The notes beneath the pieces were generated by a model. It saw only the letters and a program-made list of their open reading frames with translations. It made no database searches and had not been told where the DNA came from. From contig JAFEKX020000001.1 of NCBI GenBank assembly GCA_016893485.2, positions 3,038,001 to 3,102,000 on the forward strand: DNA of 64,000 nucleotides, given 5' to 3'. Shown here piece by piece: positions 38,649-47,218 of the stretch (positions within the stretch are counted from its first letter, which is position 1; the number at the start of each line of letters is the position of its first letter). The position numbers were made by a program, and so were the translations under genes. The stretch is from Streptomyces sp. P3 (GTDB lineage Bacteria > Actinomycetota > Actinomycetes > Streptomycetales > Streptomycetaceae).

Positions 38649-39388
38649 TCAGACGTCCGTGACGCGCAGTCCCGCGTGGGCCTTGTAGCGGCGGTTGACG
38701 GAGATCAGGTTCGCGACCAGGGACTCCACCTGGTGGGCGTTGCGCAGCCGGCCGGCGAAGACGCCGCGCATGCCGGGGATACGGCCGGCCAGCGCCTGCA
38801 CGATCTCGACGTCGGCGCGCTCCTCGCCCAGGACCATCACGTCCGTGTCGATCTCGGCGATCTCGGTGTCCATGAGCAGCACCGCCGACAGGTGGTGGAA
38901 GGCGGCGGCGACCCGCGAGTCGGGCAGCAGGGCGGCGGCCTGCTCGGCGGCGCTGCCCTCCTCCGGCTTCAGCGCGTACGCGCCCTTCTTGTCGAAGCCG
39001 AGCGGGTTGACGCAGTCGACGACGAGCTTGCCGGCCAGTTCCTCGCGCAGCGACTCAGGGTCTTGCCGTGGCCTTCCCAGGGCACGGCGACGATCACGAC
39101 GTCACTGCGGCGCGCGGTCTCGGCGTTGTCGGCGCCCTCGACCCCGTGGCCGAGCTCCCCGGCGGCGGCCTGCGCGCGGTCGGCGGCGCGGGAACCGATG
39201 ATCACCTTCTGGCCGGCCTTGGCCAGCCGGTAGGCGAGGCCCTTGCCCTGCGGCCCGGTCCCGCCGAGCACGCCGACGACCAGTCCGGAGACGTCGGGGA
39301 GGTCCCACGGGTCCTTGGCGGGGGCCTTCGCGGGAGCGGTCCCGGAGGGCGTCGCGGGGGTCTGTGCAGCACTGTCGGTAGAGGTCAT
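38649..39388 (-). CDS. npdG: F420H2:NADP oxidoreductase (NADPH-dependent F420 reductase), one frame error
   Basis: Moves hydride between coenzyme F420 and NADP. An Ala/Pro-rich tail of about 32 residues precedes the Rossmann motif VVGVLGGTGPQGKGLAYRLA; KVIIGSRAADRA selects NADP, and SDVVIVAVPWEGHGKTL continues the fold. The C-terminal half holds LVVDCVNPLGF, AAAFHHLSAVLLMD and LRNAHQVESLVANLISVNRRY. One G is missing near 39058 (CTGAGTC for CTGGAGTC); repair gives 246 residues. ATG 39388. It is 37 bases downstream of the sialidase gene on the same strand. Confidence 0.87.
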
Positions 39389-39425
39389 GGGCCGACTTTA
39401 CGTCCGCCTCCGCACCCGTACCGGC

Positions 39426-40499
39426 TCAGGTGAGGTCCGTCACGGGCACCCGCCGGAACGTGATCGTCTCGTACGCCCCGAAGTCGCCCGTCTCGTAGAG
39501 GAGTCCGACCGTGTCGTCGTCGATCCGGACCAGGTCGGAGTAGGCGGCGGGCAGTCCGTCGACCGTGTGCACGGGGCGCCAGGTGATGCCGTCGTCGGTG
39601 GAGGCGCGCAGGGTCATCAGGGCGCGGGCGGCCGGGTCGCCGGGGCCGGAGTACAACAGCACGTCGGGGTCGCGGAGTTGGAGGACGCCGGCCTCGCAGA
39701 CGGGGGCGGTGAGGCCGGCCTGCGGGCGGAAGGGCTTCACCAGGGTGGTGCCGCCGTCGGCCGAGTACGCGTCGGCGCGGTGGCCGGGGGCGGTCGCGTC
39801 GTTGCGGGTGTTGAAGTAGACGCGTCCGTCCGGGAGTTCGGCGGCGGTGGTCTCGTTGCAGTTGACGTAGCCGTTCGGGTTCTCGTCGACGTAACCGATC
39901 GACCAGGTCTCGCCCCGGTCGTCGCTGAGCAGGCAGTGCCCGCTGTTGTACTTCCCCTCATTGCCCACGTCCGTGCCGGTCGGCGGGATCGTGTGGTTGC
40001 CGGGGACGACCACCCGGCCGGTGCTCAACTGGATCGCGTGTCCTGGCGTGGTGGCGTACCAGCGCCACTCGGGCTTCTTCACCTGCGCGGTGATCTCCTT
40101 CGGGGTCGACCAGGTGACTCCGTCGTCGTCGCTGTACCGCACCCACACCCTGCGCCTGTCGGCCGCCGTGACCTTGCCGCGCAGGATGGCGTCCTCGGTG
40201 GCGGTCGCGGCGGCGCGGACGTGGACGAGCAGGATGCGGCCGGTGTCGAGGACGACGGGGGCGGGGTTGCCCGCGAGGTTGCCGCCGTTGTCGGCGGCGA
40301 CGGTCTGCGGGCCCCAGGTGCGGCCGCCGTCCGTGGAGCGCCGCAGGACGATCTCGATGTGGCCGTGGTCGCTCGCGGAGTCGACGCGGCCCTCGCAGAA
40401 CGCCAGGAGGGTGCCGGCGGCGGTCACCACGACCGCCGGGATGCGGTAGCTCGCGTAACCTCCCTGGCCGGCGGTGAAGGGCACGGATGCTTCTGTCAT
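39426..40499 (-). CDS. exo-alpha-sialidase family protein (GH33), without signal peptide
   Basis: 357 residues, intact six-blade propeller. The GH33 arginine motif YRIPAVV is at about residue 18-24, and Asp boxes of the form S-x-D-x-G-x-T-W are seen as STDGGRTW, SDDDGVTW, SDDRGETW and STDDGITW. Remaining catalytic candidates are FCEGRVDSASDHG (acid Asp) and the C-terminal VRIDDDTVGLLYETG with Tyr/Glu. There is no export signal, so the enzyme should act in the cytoplasm on imported sialosides or a related ulosonic acid. ATG 40499 has AAGGAGT upstream. Confidence 0.86.
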   Translation of the reverse strand: MTEASVPFTAGQGGYASYRIPAVVVTAAGTLLAFCEGRVDSASDHGHIEIVLRRSTDGGRTWGPQTVAADNGGNLAGNPAPVVLDTGRILLVHVRAAATATEDAILRGKVTAADRRRVWVRYSDDDGVTWSTPKEITAQVKKPEWRWYATTPGHAIQLSTGRVVVPGNHTIPPTGTDVGNEGKYNSGHCLLSDDRGETWSIGYVDENPNGYVNCNETTAAELPDGRVYFNTRNDATAPGHRADAYSADGGTTLVKPFRPQAGLTAPVCEAGVLQLRDPDVLLYSGPGDPAARALMTLRASTDDGITWRPVHTVDGLPAAYSDLVRIDDDTVGLLYETGDFGAYETITFRRVPVTDLT

Positions 40500-40623
40500 G
40501 GCTTGACTCCTTGTGTGACCGTTGGTTCCTTGTGGGGCCTATGCGCCCGCACCATCCCCAAGTTGGGCGAATTCGTGGTGAACTCCACGTCACGAACGGC
40601 CGGTTGGGGCAGGATGCGCGGAC

Positions 40624-41223
40624 ATGGATGCCGTACGGGTCGCGCTGCTGCGTGAAGTGCTCGCCGGGACCGAGTGGTTGGGGCCACGCGGCGGTTCGCG
40701 GGGGTGTTGCGCGGGTCGGTGGTGTCGTACGGGGTGGGTTGCTGCTGGTGGGGACGCCCGGGTACGAGCCGTGGCATCTCGCGGCGCACCTCGTCGACGA
40801 GGCCGCGTGGTCGGGTACGCCCGAACTGACACCGACTCTCGTACGACATGACGCGCGTCCTTCCGACCCCGCGCATCTGGCGGTCGGGCTCGGGCGGATC
40901 GAGGCGGCCCGGCGGGGTGAGACGCTGCTGGTCGTGTCACCGGAGGGGCCGGGTGACCCGCTCCTGGAACGGGTCCACGACGCCCGCCGGGCCGGGGCGA
41001 CCGTCCTCTCCCTCGGCTCCGGGAACCGCGAACTCGCCTCCCTGGCCCACGAGTCGCTCCCCGTACCCCCGGGCACCGACCTGGACCTCGACACCGTGCA
41101 GCACCTGGTGAGCGCGGCGGCCGGGGAGAACGTCCTGCCGGCGACGCGGGGCGCCGCCGGTTCCGCGACCGACTGTCCCGCCTGACGGACCACCTGACGG
41201 CCCCGCCACCTACGCCCTGGTAA
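40624..41223 (+). CDS. conserved actinobacterial hypothetical protein, frame errors
   Basis: About 199 residues after repair. Starts MDAVRVALLREVLAGTEWLG at ATG 40624. Central blocks are LLLVGTPGYEPWHLAAHLVDEAAW and LGRIEAARRGETLLVVSPEGPGDPLLERVHDARRAGATVLSL, which look like a nucleotide-type alpha/beta fold, then LDTVQHLVSAAAGENVLP. Breaks lie between 40680 and 40735 and at about 41150 (GGGG for GGGGG); after the second repair the protein ends LTAPPPTPW at TAA 41221-41223. I recognise it as widespread in Streptomyces but with no assigned function. Confidence 0.68.
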
Positions 41224-41318
41224 GCGGCTTTCCCACCCACCCACCCGCCTCGGGGAGTTGAGAGGTGGACGAGAAAAGCGGTTGCCACACCCCCGCCACC
41301 ACGTGATCGTGGCCCGTT

Positions 41319-42715
41319 GTGACCGCCGACTCCCCCACCCCCGCACCCCCACCCTCACCCCCCACCCTCACCCCCTCCGCGCCCTCCTCTCCGACCTCTC
41401 CCCTGGCACGCGTCCGCCGACTTCCGTCGGCTCTGGCTTGCGGGGCTGATCTCGAACTTCGGGAGTTTTCTGACGTTCGTCGCGGTGCCGGTGCAGATCA
41501 AGGAGCTCACGGGGTCCGCGGCGGCGGTGGGGGCGGTCGGGGCCGTCGAACTCGTGCCGCTCATCGTGTTCGGGCTCTACGGCGGGGCACTCGCCGACGC
41601 GTGGGACAAGCGGAAGCTGATCGTGTGGACCGAGGTGGGGCTCGGGGTGTTGTGCGGGGCCTTGCTGTTCAACTCGCTGTTGCCGCACCCGGCTGTGTGG
41701 CCGCTCTATGTGATCGCCGCCCTGACCTCCGTCCTCGGCGCGATCCAGCGGCCCGCGCTGGACTCCCTGTGGCCGCGGATCGTGGCGCACGAGCACATGA
41801 CGGCGGCCTCCGCGCTCAACTCCCTGCGCTGGACGGTCGGCGGGGTCACGGGACCGGCGGTGGCGGGGGGTCGTGGTCGTGGCGTACGCGGGGCTGCCGT
41901 ACGCGTTCGCGGCGGACACGGTGACGTACGTGATCTCCGTGGTCCTGATCGTCCGTATCGCCGCGTCCCCGGCGCGCACGAGGCGCAGAAGCCGTCGCTC
42001 CGGTCGATCGCCGAGGGCGCCCGGTACGCGTGGAGCCGCAAGGAACTCCTCGGGACGTACGCGATCGACCTCGCGGCGATGTTCTTCGCGATGCCGCTCG
42101 CGGTGCTGCCGTTCCTCGCGGACGATCTGCACGCCCCGTGGGCGCTTGGGCTGATGTACTCGACGGTCCCGGCCGGTGCCCTGGTGGTGAGCGTGACCAG
42201 CGGCTGGACCTCGCGGATCCACCGGCACGGGCGGATGGTGGTGCTCGCGGCGGCGCTGTGGGGCGCGGCGATCGCCTGCGCGGGCGCGGTCGGCGACGTG
42301 TGGCTGGTGCTGCTGTTCCTCACCGTCGCGGGCGGCTGCGACATGGTCAGCGGCATCTTCCGGGGGCCATGTGGAACCAGACGATCCCGGACGAGCTGCG
42401 CGGCCGGCTCGCCGGGATCGAGCTGCTGTCCTACTCGGTGGGCCCGCAGCTGGGCCAGGTCCGATCCGGTGGCATGGCCGCCCTGTCCGGGGTACGGACC
42501 TCGGTGTGGGCGGGCGGCCTGATGTGCGTCGGCGCGGTCGGCCTGCTGGCCGCGGGCCTCCCGAAGCTGATGTCGTACGACGCGAGGACGGACGAACACG
42601 CGCTACGGCTGAAGGCGCGGCGGACGACGACGAAGCCGGCGGAGACGACTCCCAAGACCCCATACCCCCCCACCCCCCACACCCCCGCGGCCCCGCGGCC
42701 CCGGCCGACGCCTGA
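41319..42715 (+). CDS. MFS transporter (enterobactin-exporter EntS-like), frame errors
   Basis: About 465 residues after repair. A Pro-rich N-terminal tail (VTADSPTPAPPPSP) leads to helix 1 (LWLAGLISNFGSFLTFVAVPVQ), and the motif-A loop is GGALADAWDKRKLI. Further helices include WPLYVIAALTSVLGAIQRPALDS and MYSTVPAGALVVSVTSGW, and SIAEGARYAWSRKELLGTYAIDL connects the halves. This pattern matches EntS-like MFS exporters. The C-terminus is a Thr/Pro-rich tail (about 45 residues). Breaks at about 41410, 41866, 41978, 42365 and 42690; the exact C-terminus depends on the last repair. Substrate unknown. Confidence 0.78.
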
Positions 42716-42804
42716 GCGTCCGGCGCCGAAGCCCGTCGTAGCGCGGCCTGATCGGGTCACCGCCCGATCGGATCGCCGCCGACGCCCATCCCGGCGCGAG
42801 CCGG

Positions 42805-43032
42805 TCAGTCGTCGTCGGTTCCCTTGGCCGCGTCGTGCCACTTGGGGTCGTTCTCCCACTCGAGGTTGCGCTCGCGGGCCGTCTCCATCGCGTGTTCGGC
42901 CTCGGCGCGGGTGGTGTACGGCCCGAACCGGTCCTTGGCGGGGCAGTCCGGCCCCTCCTCGACCTTCTTGTGCTCGAGGCAGTAGTACCACTCGCCGGGC
43001 TTCCCGACCGTGCGCTTCTTGAACAGGGCCAT
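42805..43032 (-). CDS. small conserved Streptomyces protein
   Basis: 75 residues, soluble and strongly charged: [20 protein letters not shown] at the start, then [31 protein letters not shown]. The [14 protein letters not shown] segment resembles a SPOR-like beta-alpha element (inference). Two Cys residues are conserved in my memory of the family. ATG 43032 has AAGGAG upstream, which decides against the in-frame TTG 43035. It is divergent from map. Confidence 0.8.
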   Translation of the reverse strand: MALFKKRTVGKPGEWYYCLEHKKVEEGPDCPAKDRFGPYTTRAEAEHAMETARERNLEWENDPKWHDAAKGTDDD

Positions 43033-43089
43033 CAACGGCTCCTTTCCCTACGGCCATGTTCCCCATGTCCGCTGGTTAGACTCGCTGGC

Positions 43090-43944
43090 ATGTCTGGCCA
43101 GTCGCTGCTCGTACCAGGGGAGCTTTCCCCACCCGTCCCGTGCCCGGAAACATCCGTCGCCCCGAGTACGTCGGCAAGCCCGCGCCGACCCCGTACACCG
43201 GGCCGGAGGTGCAGACCCCGAGACGATCGAGGCGATGCGCGTCGCCGGGCGGATCGCCGCGCGGGCGATGGCGGAGGCCGCGAAGATCATCTCGCCGGGG
43301 GTGACCACGGACGAGATCGACAGGGTCGCGCACGAGTACATGTGCGACCACGGCGCCTACCCCTCCACGCTCGGCTACCGCGGCTTCCCCAAGTCCCTGT
43401 GCACCTCGCTCAACGAGGTGATCTGCCACGGCATTCCGGACTCCACGGTGCTGCGCGACGGCGACATCATCAACCTCGACGTGACGGCGTACATCGGCGG
43501 CGTGCACGGCGACAACAACGCGACCTACCTGGTCGGTGACGTCGACGAGGAGTCCCGGCTGCTGGTCGAGCGCACCCGCGAGTCCCTGGACCGGGCGATC
43601 AAGGCGGTCAAGCCGGGCCGCCAGATCAACATCATCGGCCGGGTCATCGAGTCGTACGCCAAGCGCTTCGGCTACGGCGTGGTCCGGGACTTCACCGGCC
43701 ACGGCATCAACTCGTCGTTCCACTCCGGCCTGATCGTCCCGCACTACGACAGCCCGCACGCGACGACGGTCATCCAGCCCGGGATGACGTTCACGATCGA
43801 GCCGATGCTGACGCTGGGGACGTACGAGTACGACATGTGGGACGACGGGTGGACGGTCGTCACCAAGGACCGTGGCGGACGGCCCAGTTCGAGCACACGC
43901 TGGTGGTGACGGAGACGGGGGCGGATGTCCTCACCCTGCCGTAG
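43090..43944 (+). CDS. map: type I methionine aminopeptidase, three frame errors
   Basis: Removes the initiator Met from nascent proteins. After repair 285 residues with an N-terminal extension of about 35 residues ([20 protein letters not shown]). The five metal ligands are recognisable: Asp in [10 protein letters not shown], Asp in VHGDNNATY, His in [12 protein letters not shown], Glu in TFTIEPML and Glu in QFEHTLVV. Frame losses: CCCC for CCCCC near 43125, CCCC at 43216-43219 ([10 protein letters not shown]), and one C near 43877. Streptomyces carry a second map near rpsM/rplO (recall), so this is the longer paralogue. Confidence 0.92.
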
Positions 43945-43965
43945 CTCCCCCTCTTGGTACCCCGG

Positions 43966-44000
43966 GACCCGTTCTCAGCCGACTCCGCCGAGGACGGGTC
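43966..44000 (+). terminator. terminator after map
   Basis: GACCCGT...ACGGGTC stem with an inner CTC/GAG extension, 22 bases after the stop and followed by TCTTCTT, closer to an intrinsic terminator than most here. Confidence 0.65.
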
Positions 44001-44045
44001 TCTTCTTGTACGCTTTTACCGACAGCGTGTCGGTAACCTGTTGAC

Positions 44046-44064
44046 TTAGGTAAGGCTTGCCTTA
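44046..44064. promoter_or_regulatory. iron box (DmdR1/IdeR type) before heme oxygenase
   Basis: TTAGGTAAGGCTTGCCTTA is a 19-bp near-palindrome that matches the consensus TTAGGTTAGGCTAACCTAA at most positions. It ends 13 bases before the hmuO start, overlapping the likely transcription start. Iron-dependent repression by DmdR1 is the expected effect. Confidence 0.85.
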
Positions 44065-44077
44065 GAGGATAGGGCTC

Positions 44078-44724
44078 ATGGACTCCTTCTCGACAGTCAT
44101 CCGCACCGCCTCCCACGACCAGCACGTGGAGGCCGAGACCTCCACCTTCATGAGCGATCTGCTCGGCGGTCGGCTGGGCGTGGACGCGTACGCCCGGTAC
44201 ACCGAGCAACTGTGGTTCGTCTACGAGGCGTTGGAGGCCGGAGCCGAGCGGCTGGCGGCGGATCCGGTGGCCGGGGCGTTCATCCAGGCCGAGTTGTTCC
44301 GGCTGCCCGCGCTGGAGCGGGACCTCGCGCATCTGCGGGGTGCGGACTGGCGGTCCGGGCTGGCCGCGCTCCCCGCGACTCAGGCTTACGCAGACCGGGT
44401 GCGGGAGTGCGCGGAGGAGTGGCCCGCCGGGTACATCGCCCACCACTACACGCGCTACCTCGGGGATCTCTCCGGCGGGCAGATCATCCGGGACAAGGCG
44501 GAGCGGACCTGGGGGTTCTCCCGTAAGGGGACGGGGTGCGGTTCTATGTGTTCGAGGGGATCGGGAACCCGGCGGCGTTCAAGGGGGGGTATCGGGAGCG
44601 GTTGGATTCCGTGGCGGTCGACGACCTGGAGAAGCAGCGGGTCGTGGCCGAGTGCAAGCGGGCGTTCGCGCTGAACACCGGGGTGTTCCGTGCCCTGGGT
44701 GAGGAGTTCCCGCTCTCCGCGTGA
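44078..44724 (+). CDS. hmuO: heme oxygenase (biliverdin-producing), one frame error
   Basis: Degrades heme to release iron. The proximal ligand His is in IRTASHDQHVEAE near residue 15-18; further helices show FVYEALEAGAERLA, YIAHHYTRYLGDLSGGQIIR (the distal helix with GDLSGG) and FYVFEGIGNPAAFKGGYRE. At 44533-44536 GGGG should be GGGGG (KGTGVRFYVF); repair gives 215 residues, the family length. GAGGA precedes ATG 44078. An iron box lies directly upstream, so expression should rise in iron starvation. Confidence 0.92.
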
Positions 44725-44761
44725 CCGCACGGGGTGGACACGCCCACCGGTGTCGAAGGGG

Positions 44762-45404
44762 TCAGCGTTCCAGGAACACCCGGCCCCCGACCTCCACCCA
44801 ACCTCCTGGCTGCGGCGCCGTGAGGATCTGGGACCCCGCCCCTGCGTGATGTTGAGAGCCCTGCCGAGTTGGTCGGTCAGCAGCAGCGCCGCCGCACCCG
44901 TCGCCTCGTCCTCGTGGATGCCGTCGTCCCGGCCGGGGAAGGCACGGGCGCGGACACGGCCCGCCGACTCGTCCTCCCAGGCCCAGGCGTAGATCCACTC
45001 GCCGGGCGGGGGACGGGGAGGGCGTCCACCTCGCGGACGGTGGCGTACTGGCGGAGGGTGCGGGGCGGGGCCCACTCCGGGAGGGCCTCGATCCAGCTGA
45101 ACTCGCCGTCGAGGCGGGCGCCCACGATGCCTGCGGGGGTGACCAGTTCGGGGATGTCCAGGAGCCAGGCCGTGCCCACGCAGGGGTGGCCGGCGAAGGG
45201 CAGGCGGGTGGTCGGGGTGTAGATGTCGATGACCCCGCGCTCGGGGTCGTCGACGAACACGGTCTCGCTGAAGCCGAGTTTCCCGGCGAACACCTGCCGC
45301 TCGTCCGGGTCCGGCATGACGGAACCCTCGCGGACGACGCCGAGTTCGTTGCCGTATCCGCCGCTGGGTCCGCAGAAGACACGCAGTACGTCGTAGTCAG
45401 TCAC
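44762..45404 (-). CDS. PhzF-family isomerase/epimerase-like protein, two frame errors
   Basis: About 214 residues after repair, diaminopimelate-epimerase fold. GGYGNELGVV places the catalytic Glu of PhzF, RLPFAGHPCVGTAWLL is the second signature, and DEATGAAALLLTDQLGRALNITQG the third. The protein is shorter than classical PhzF (about 280 residues), and the substrate is unknown; phenazine synthesis genes are absent. Breaks lie near 45020 and 44825. GTG 45404 overlaps the stop of a fragmentary upstream frame (GTGACTGA). It converges on hmuO. Confidence 0.8.
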
Positions 45405-45650
45405 GGGGGCATTCAAACACCGCACGGGCGCCGAGTTCATCCCAGGCCGGGGCTCCACCGGGGACGGGCCAGGTGAGGGTGGGCGCGGGGTCGTGGGGCA
45501 GCGGGGCCAGGGTGTCTCCGAATGCCCGCTTCCGGGTGGCCGGTGGTGTCGTAGGTGCCCGTGCCGTCGGTGAAGGTGAACACGCCGTTGTTCGCGGCCC
45601 GCGAGGCGCCGTCGGTGGCGGTGAAGGTGGCTCGGCAGCCCGTTCTTCTT
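45397..45650 (-). pseudogene. C-terminal fragment of an unidentified gene upstream of the PhzF-like gene
   Basis: Read on the minus strand, 45560-45650 gives DGASRAANNGVFTFTDG and continues, after a one-base shift near 45530, as LAPLPHDPAPTLTWPVPGG to a stop at 45397-45399. That stop overlaps the GTG of the PhzF-like gene by the GTGACTGA arrangement seen in coupled genes. Codon third positions are nearly all G/C. No start codon or N-terminal part can be followed beyond about 45700, where the repeat array begins. I do not recognise the family. It may be a remnant truncated by the rearrangement that created the array. Confidence 0.38.
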
Positions 45651-45763
45651 CTGGCTGCTGCGGAGGACGCGGCGCAGGCAGGGGGTGGGCGTGAACCCGG
45701 GTTCCTGGAACGGCCTGGTGGTCGACGAGGGCGGTTTCGTGGGTATCTCCGGCGCTCCAGGTT

Positions 45764-46096
45764 CCCGGTCGAGACTGCCACTGGACGTACGTCGGGGAGT
45801 GCGGGCCGCCCGTGGTCGGTCGCGCAGTTCCCCGCGCCCCTTTGACGCCGGGCGGGTCTTATCCGACGGCCTGCTCCGCTGCTTCCCGGTCGAGACTGCC
45901 ACTGGACGTACGTCGGGAGTGCGGGCCGCCCGTGGTCGGTCGCGCAATTCCCCGCGCCCCTTTGACGCCGGGCGGGTCTTATCCGACGGCCTGCTCCGCT
46001 GCTTCCCGGTCGAGAGTGCCACTGGACGTACGTCGGGGAGTGCGGGCTGCCCGTGGTCGGTCGCGCAGTTCCCCGCGCCCCTTTGACGCCGGGCCG
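45764..46096. repeat. tandem array of a 120-121 bp unit (2.8 copies) containing the dispersed hairpin
   Basis: Units begin CCCGGTCGAGA(C/G)TGCCACTG at 45764, 45885 and 46005; units 1 and 2 are 121 and 120 bases and differ at only a few positions, while unit 3 stops after about 92 bases. Each carries GGTACG-like ACTGGACGTACGTCGG, the hairpin GCGCAGTTCCCCGCGCCC, and ends TTATCCGACGGCCTGCTCCG. No gene is supported in 45700-46201. The near identity of the copies implies recent duplication or gene conversion. Confidence 0.9.
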
Positions 46097-46201
46097 GACT
46101 TCGCCGTCGACCCGTTCCGCCTCCGCCCCTGCTCCATCGCCCGCCGACACTGCACCGCCGACCCGTCCCACCCCCGCCCCTCCCGTTCAAGGAACCCGTG
46201 T

Positions 46202-47020
46202 ATGAGACTCCGTCGTAGGCGTCCGGCGCCTCCCTCTCCCGCTGAAGCGGGTGACGTTCTCGCGGAGGCCGAGGATCTCCATGTCCGACTTGGTGGGCGC
46301 AAGGTTCTCCGCGGTGTCTCCGTGTCCGTTCGTGCTGGGGAAGTGCTCGCGCTTGTTGGGCCCAATGGGGCGGGGAAATCGACCCTGTTGGGGCCCTCGC
46401 CGCGGACCTGATGCCCGTTGCCGGGGTCGTGCGGATCAACGGGCGGCCGGTCGGCGAGTGGTCCGCGGCCGAGCTTGCGTTGCGGCGGGCCGTGCTTCCG
46501 CAGGCGGCCACGCTGTCGTTTCCCTTCACGGTTGAGGATGTCGTGCGGATGGGGCGGGCGCCGCATGCCGCCGACCCCGGTGAGGACGACGTCGCCGTGG
46601 CGGAGGCGATGCCACGGGCCGAGGTGACGGAGTTCGCGCTGCGGCCGTTCACGGCGCTCAGCGGTGGGGAGCGGGGCCCGGGTCGCGCTGGCGCGGATGC
46701 TGGCCCAGCGGGCGCCGGTGCTGTTGCTCGACGAGCCGACCGCCGCGCTCGATCTGCGGCATCAGGAACTGGTGCTGCGGCTGTGCCGGGAAAGGGCGCG
46801 CGCGGGGGACGCGGTGGTCGTGGTGCTGCACGATCTCGCGCTGGCCGCCGCCTACGCGCACCGGGTAGCGATCCTGCGCGCCGGTCGTGTCGCCGCCGAC
46901 GGCCCGCCCGGGGTCGTCTGCACCGAGGAGTTGTTGTCGGACGTCTACGACCAGGCTGTCGAGGTGTTCCCGCATCCGCGCACGGGGGCGGTCGTGGTGA
47001 TGCCGAAACGGTCCGCTTGA
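46202..47020 (+). CDS. hmuV: heme ABC transporter ATPase (HmuV-like), two frame errors
   Basis: 272 residues after repair. Walker A is LVGPNGAGKSTLLG, then LPQAATLSFPFTVEDVVRMGR (Q-loop region and the FecCD-type coupling signature), LSGGERARVALARMLAQR (ABC signature) and VLLLDEPTAALDLRHQE (Walker B). VTEFALRPFTALSGG and AAAYAHRVAILRAGRV are typical of hemin/iron-siderophore ATPases. Breaks: GGGG for GGGGG near 46395 and one extra G near 46676. ATG 46202 has AAGGA upstream. The permease and binding protein expected beside it are absent from the window. Confidence 0.85.
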
Positions 47021-47122
47021 CCTTCTCTTGACCATTCCTTGCCATTCGTTTTTCGCCATCGAGATCAAGCCGTGTCTGTGATTTTTCCGTGGGCGGTGAA
47101 TGCCGGACCGGACGGGTACGGC

Positions 47123-47158
47123 TGAGGTAAGCCTCAGGTAAGTTAGGGCAGCCTCACC
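47123..47158. promoter_or_regulatory. overlapping iron-box-like sites before efeO
   Basis: TGAGGTAAGCCTCA (47123-47136, perfect TGAGG/CCTCA symmetry) is followed by TTAGGGCAGCCTCACC (47143-47158), each sharing about two thirds of the DmdR1/IdeR consensus. They lie 60-95 bases before efeO. Iron control is expected. Confidence 0.65.
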
Positions 47159-47218
47159 ACACCGCCTCGCGGCGACCCCGTCACACCACCGCGTCACACC
47201 GTCTCGCTTGGAGCCTGC

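Noticed and set aside
44762..45404. Phenazine biosynthesis from the PhzF-like gene
   Set aside because: No phzA/B/D/E/G genes in the window and the protein is short; the fold is used for many other reactions.
45555..45845. Plus-strand open frame MPVPSVKVNTPLFAAR in the scar region
   Set aside because: Antisense to a more protein-like minus-strand reading, no ribosome site, and it runs into the tandem repeat.
45764..46096. Tandem repeats considered as a CRISPR array
   Set aside because: The unit is 120 bases with no variable spacers and no cas genes nearby; it is a plain tandem duplication.
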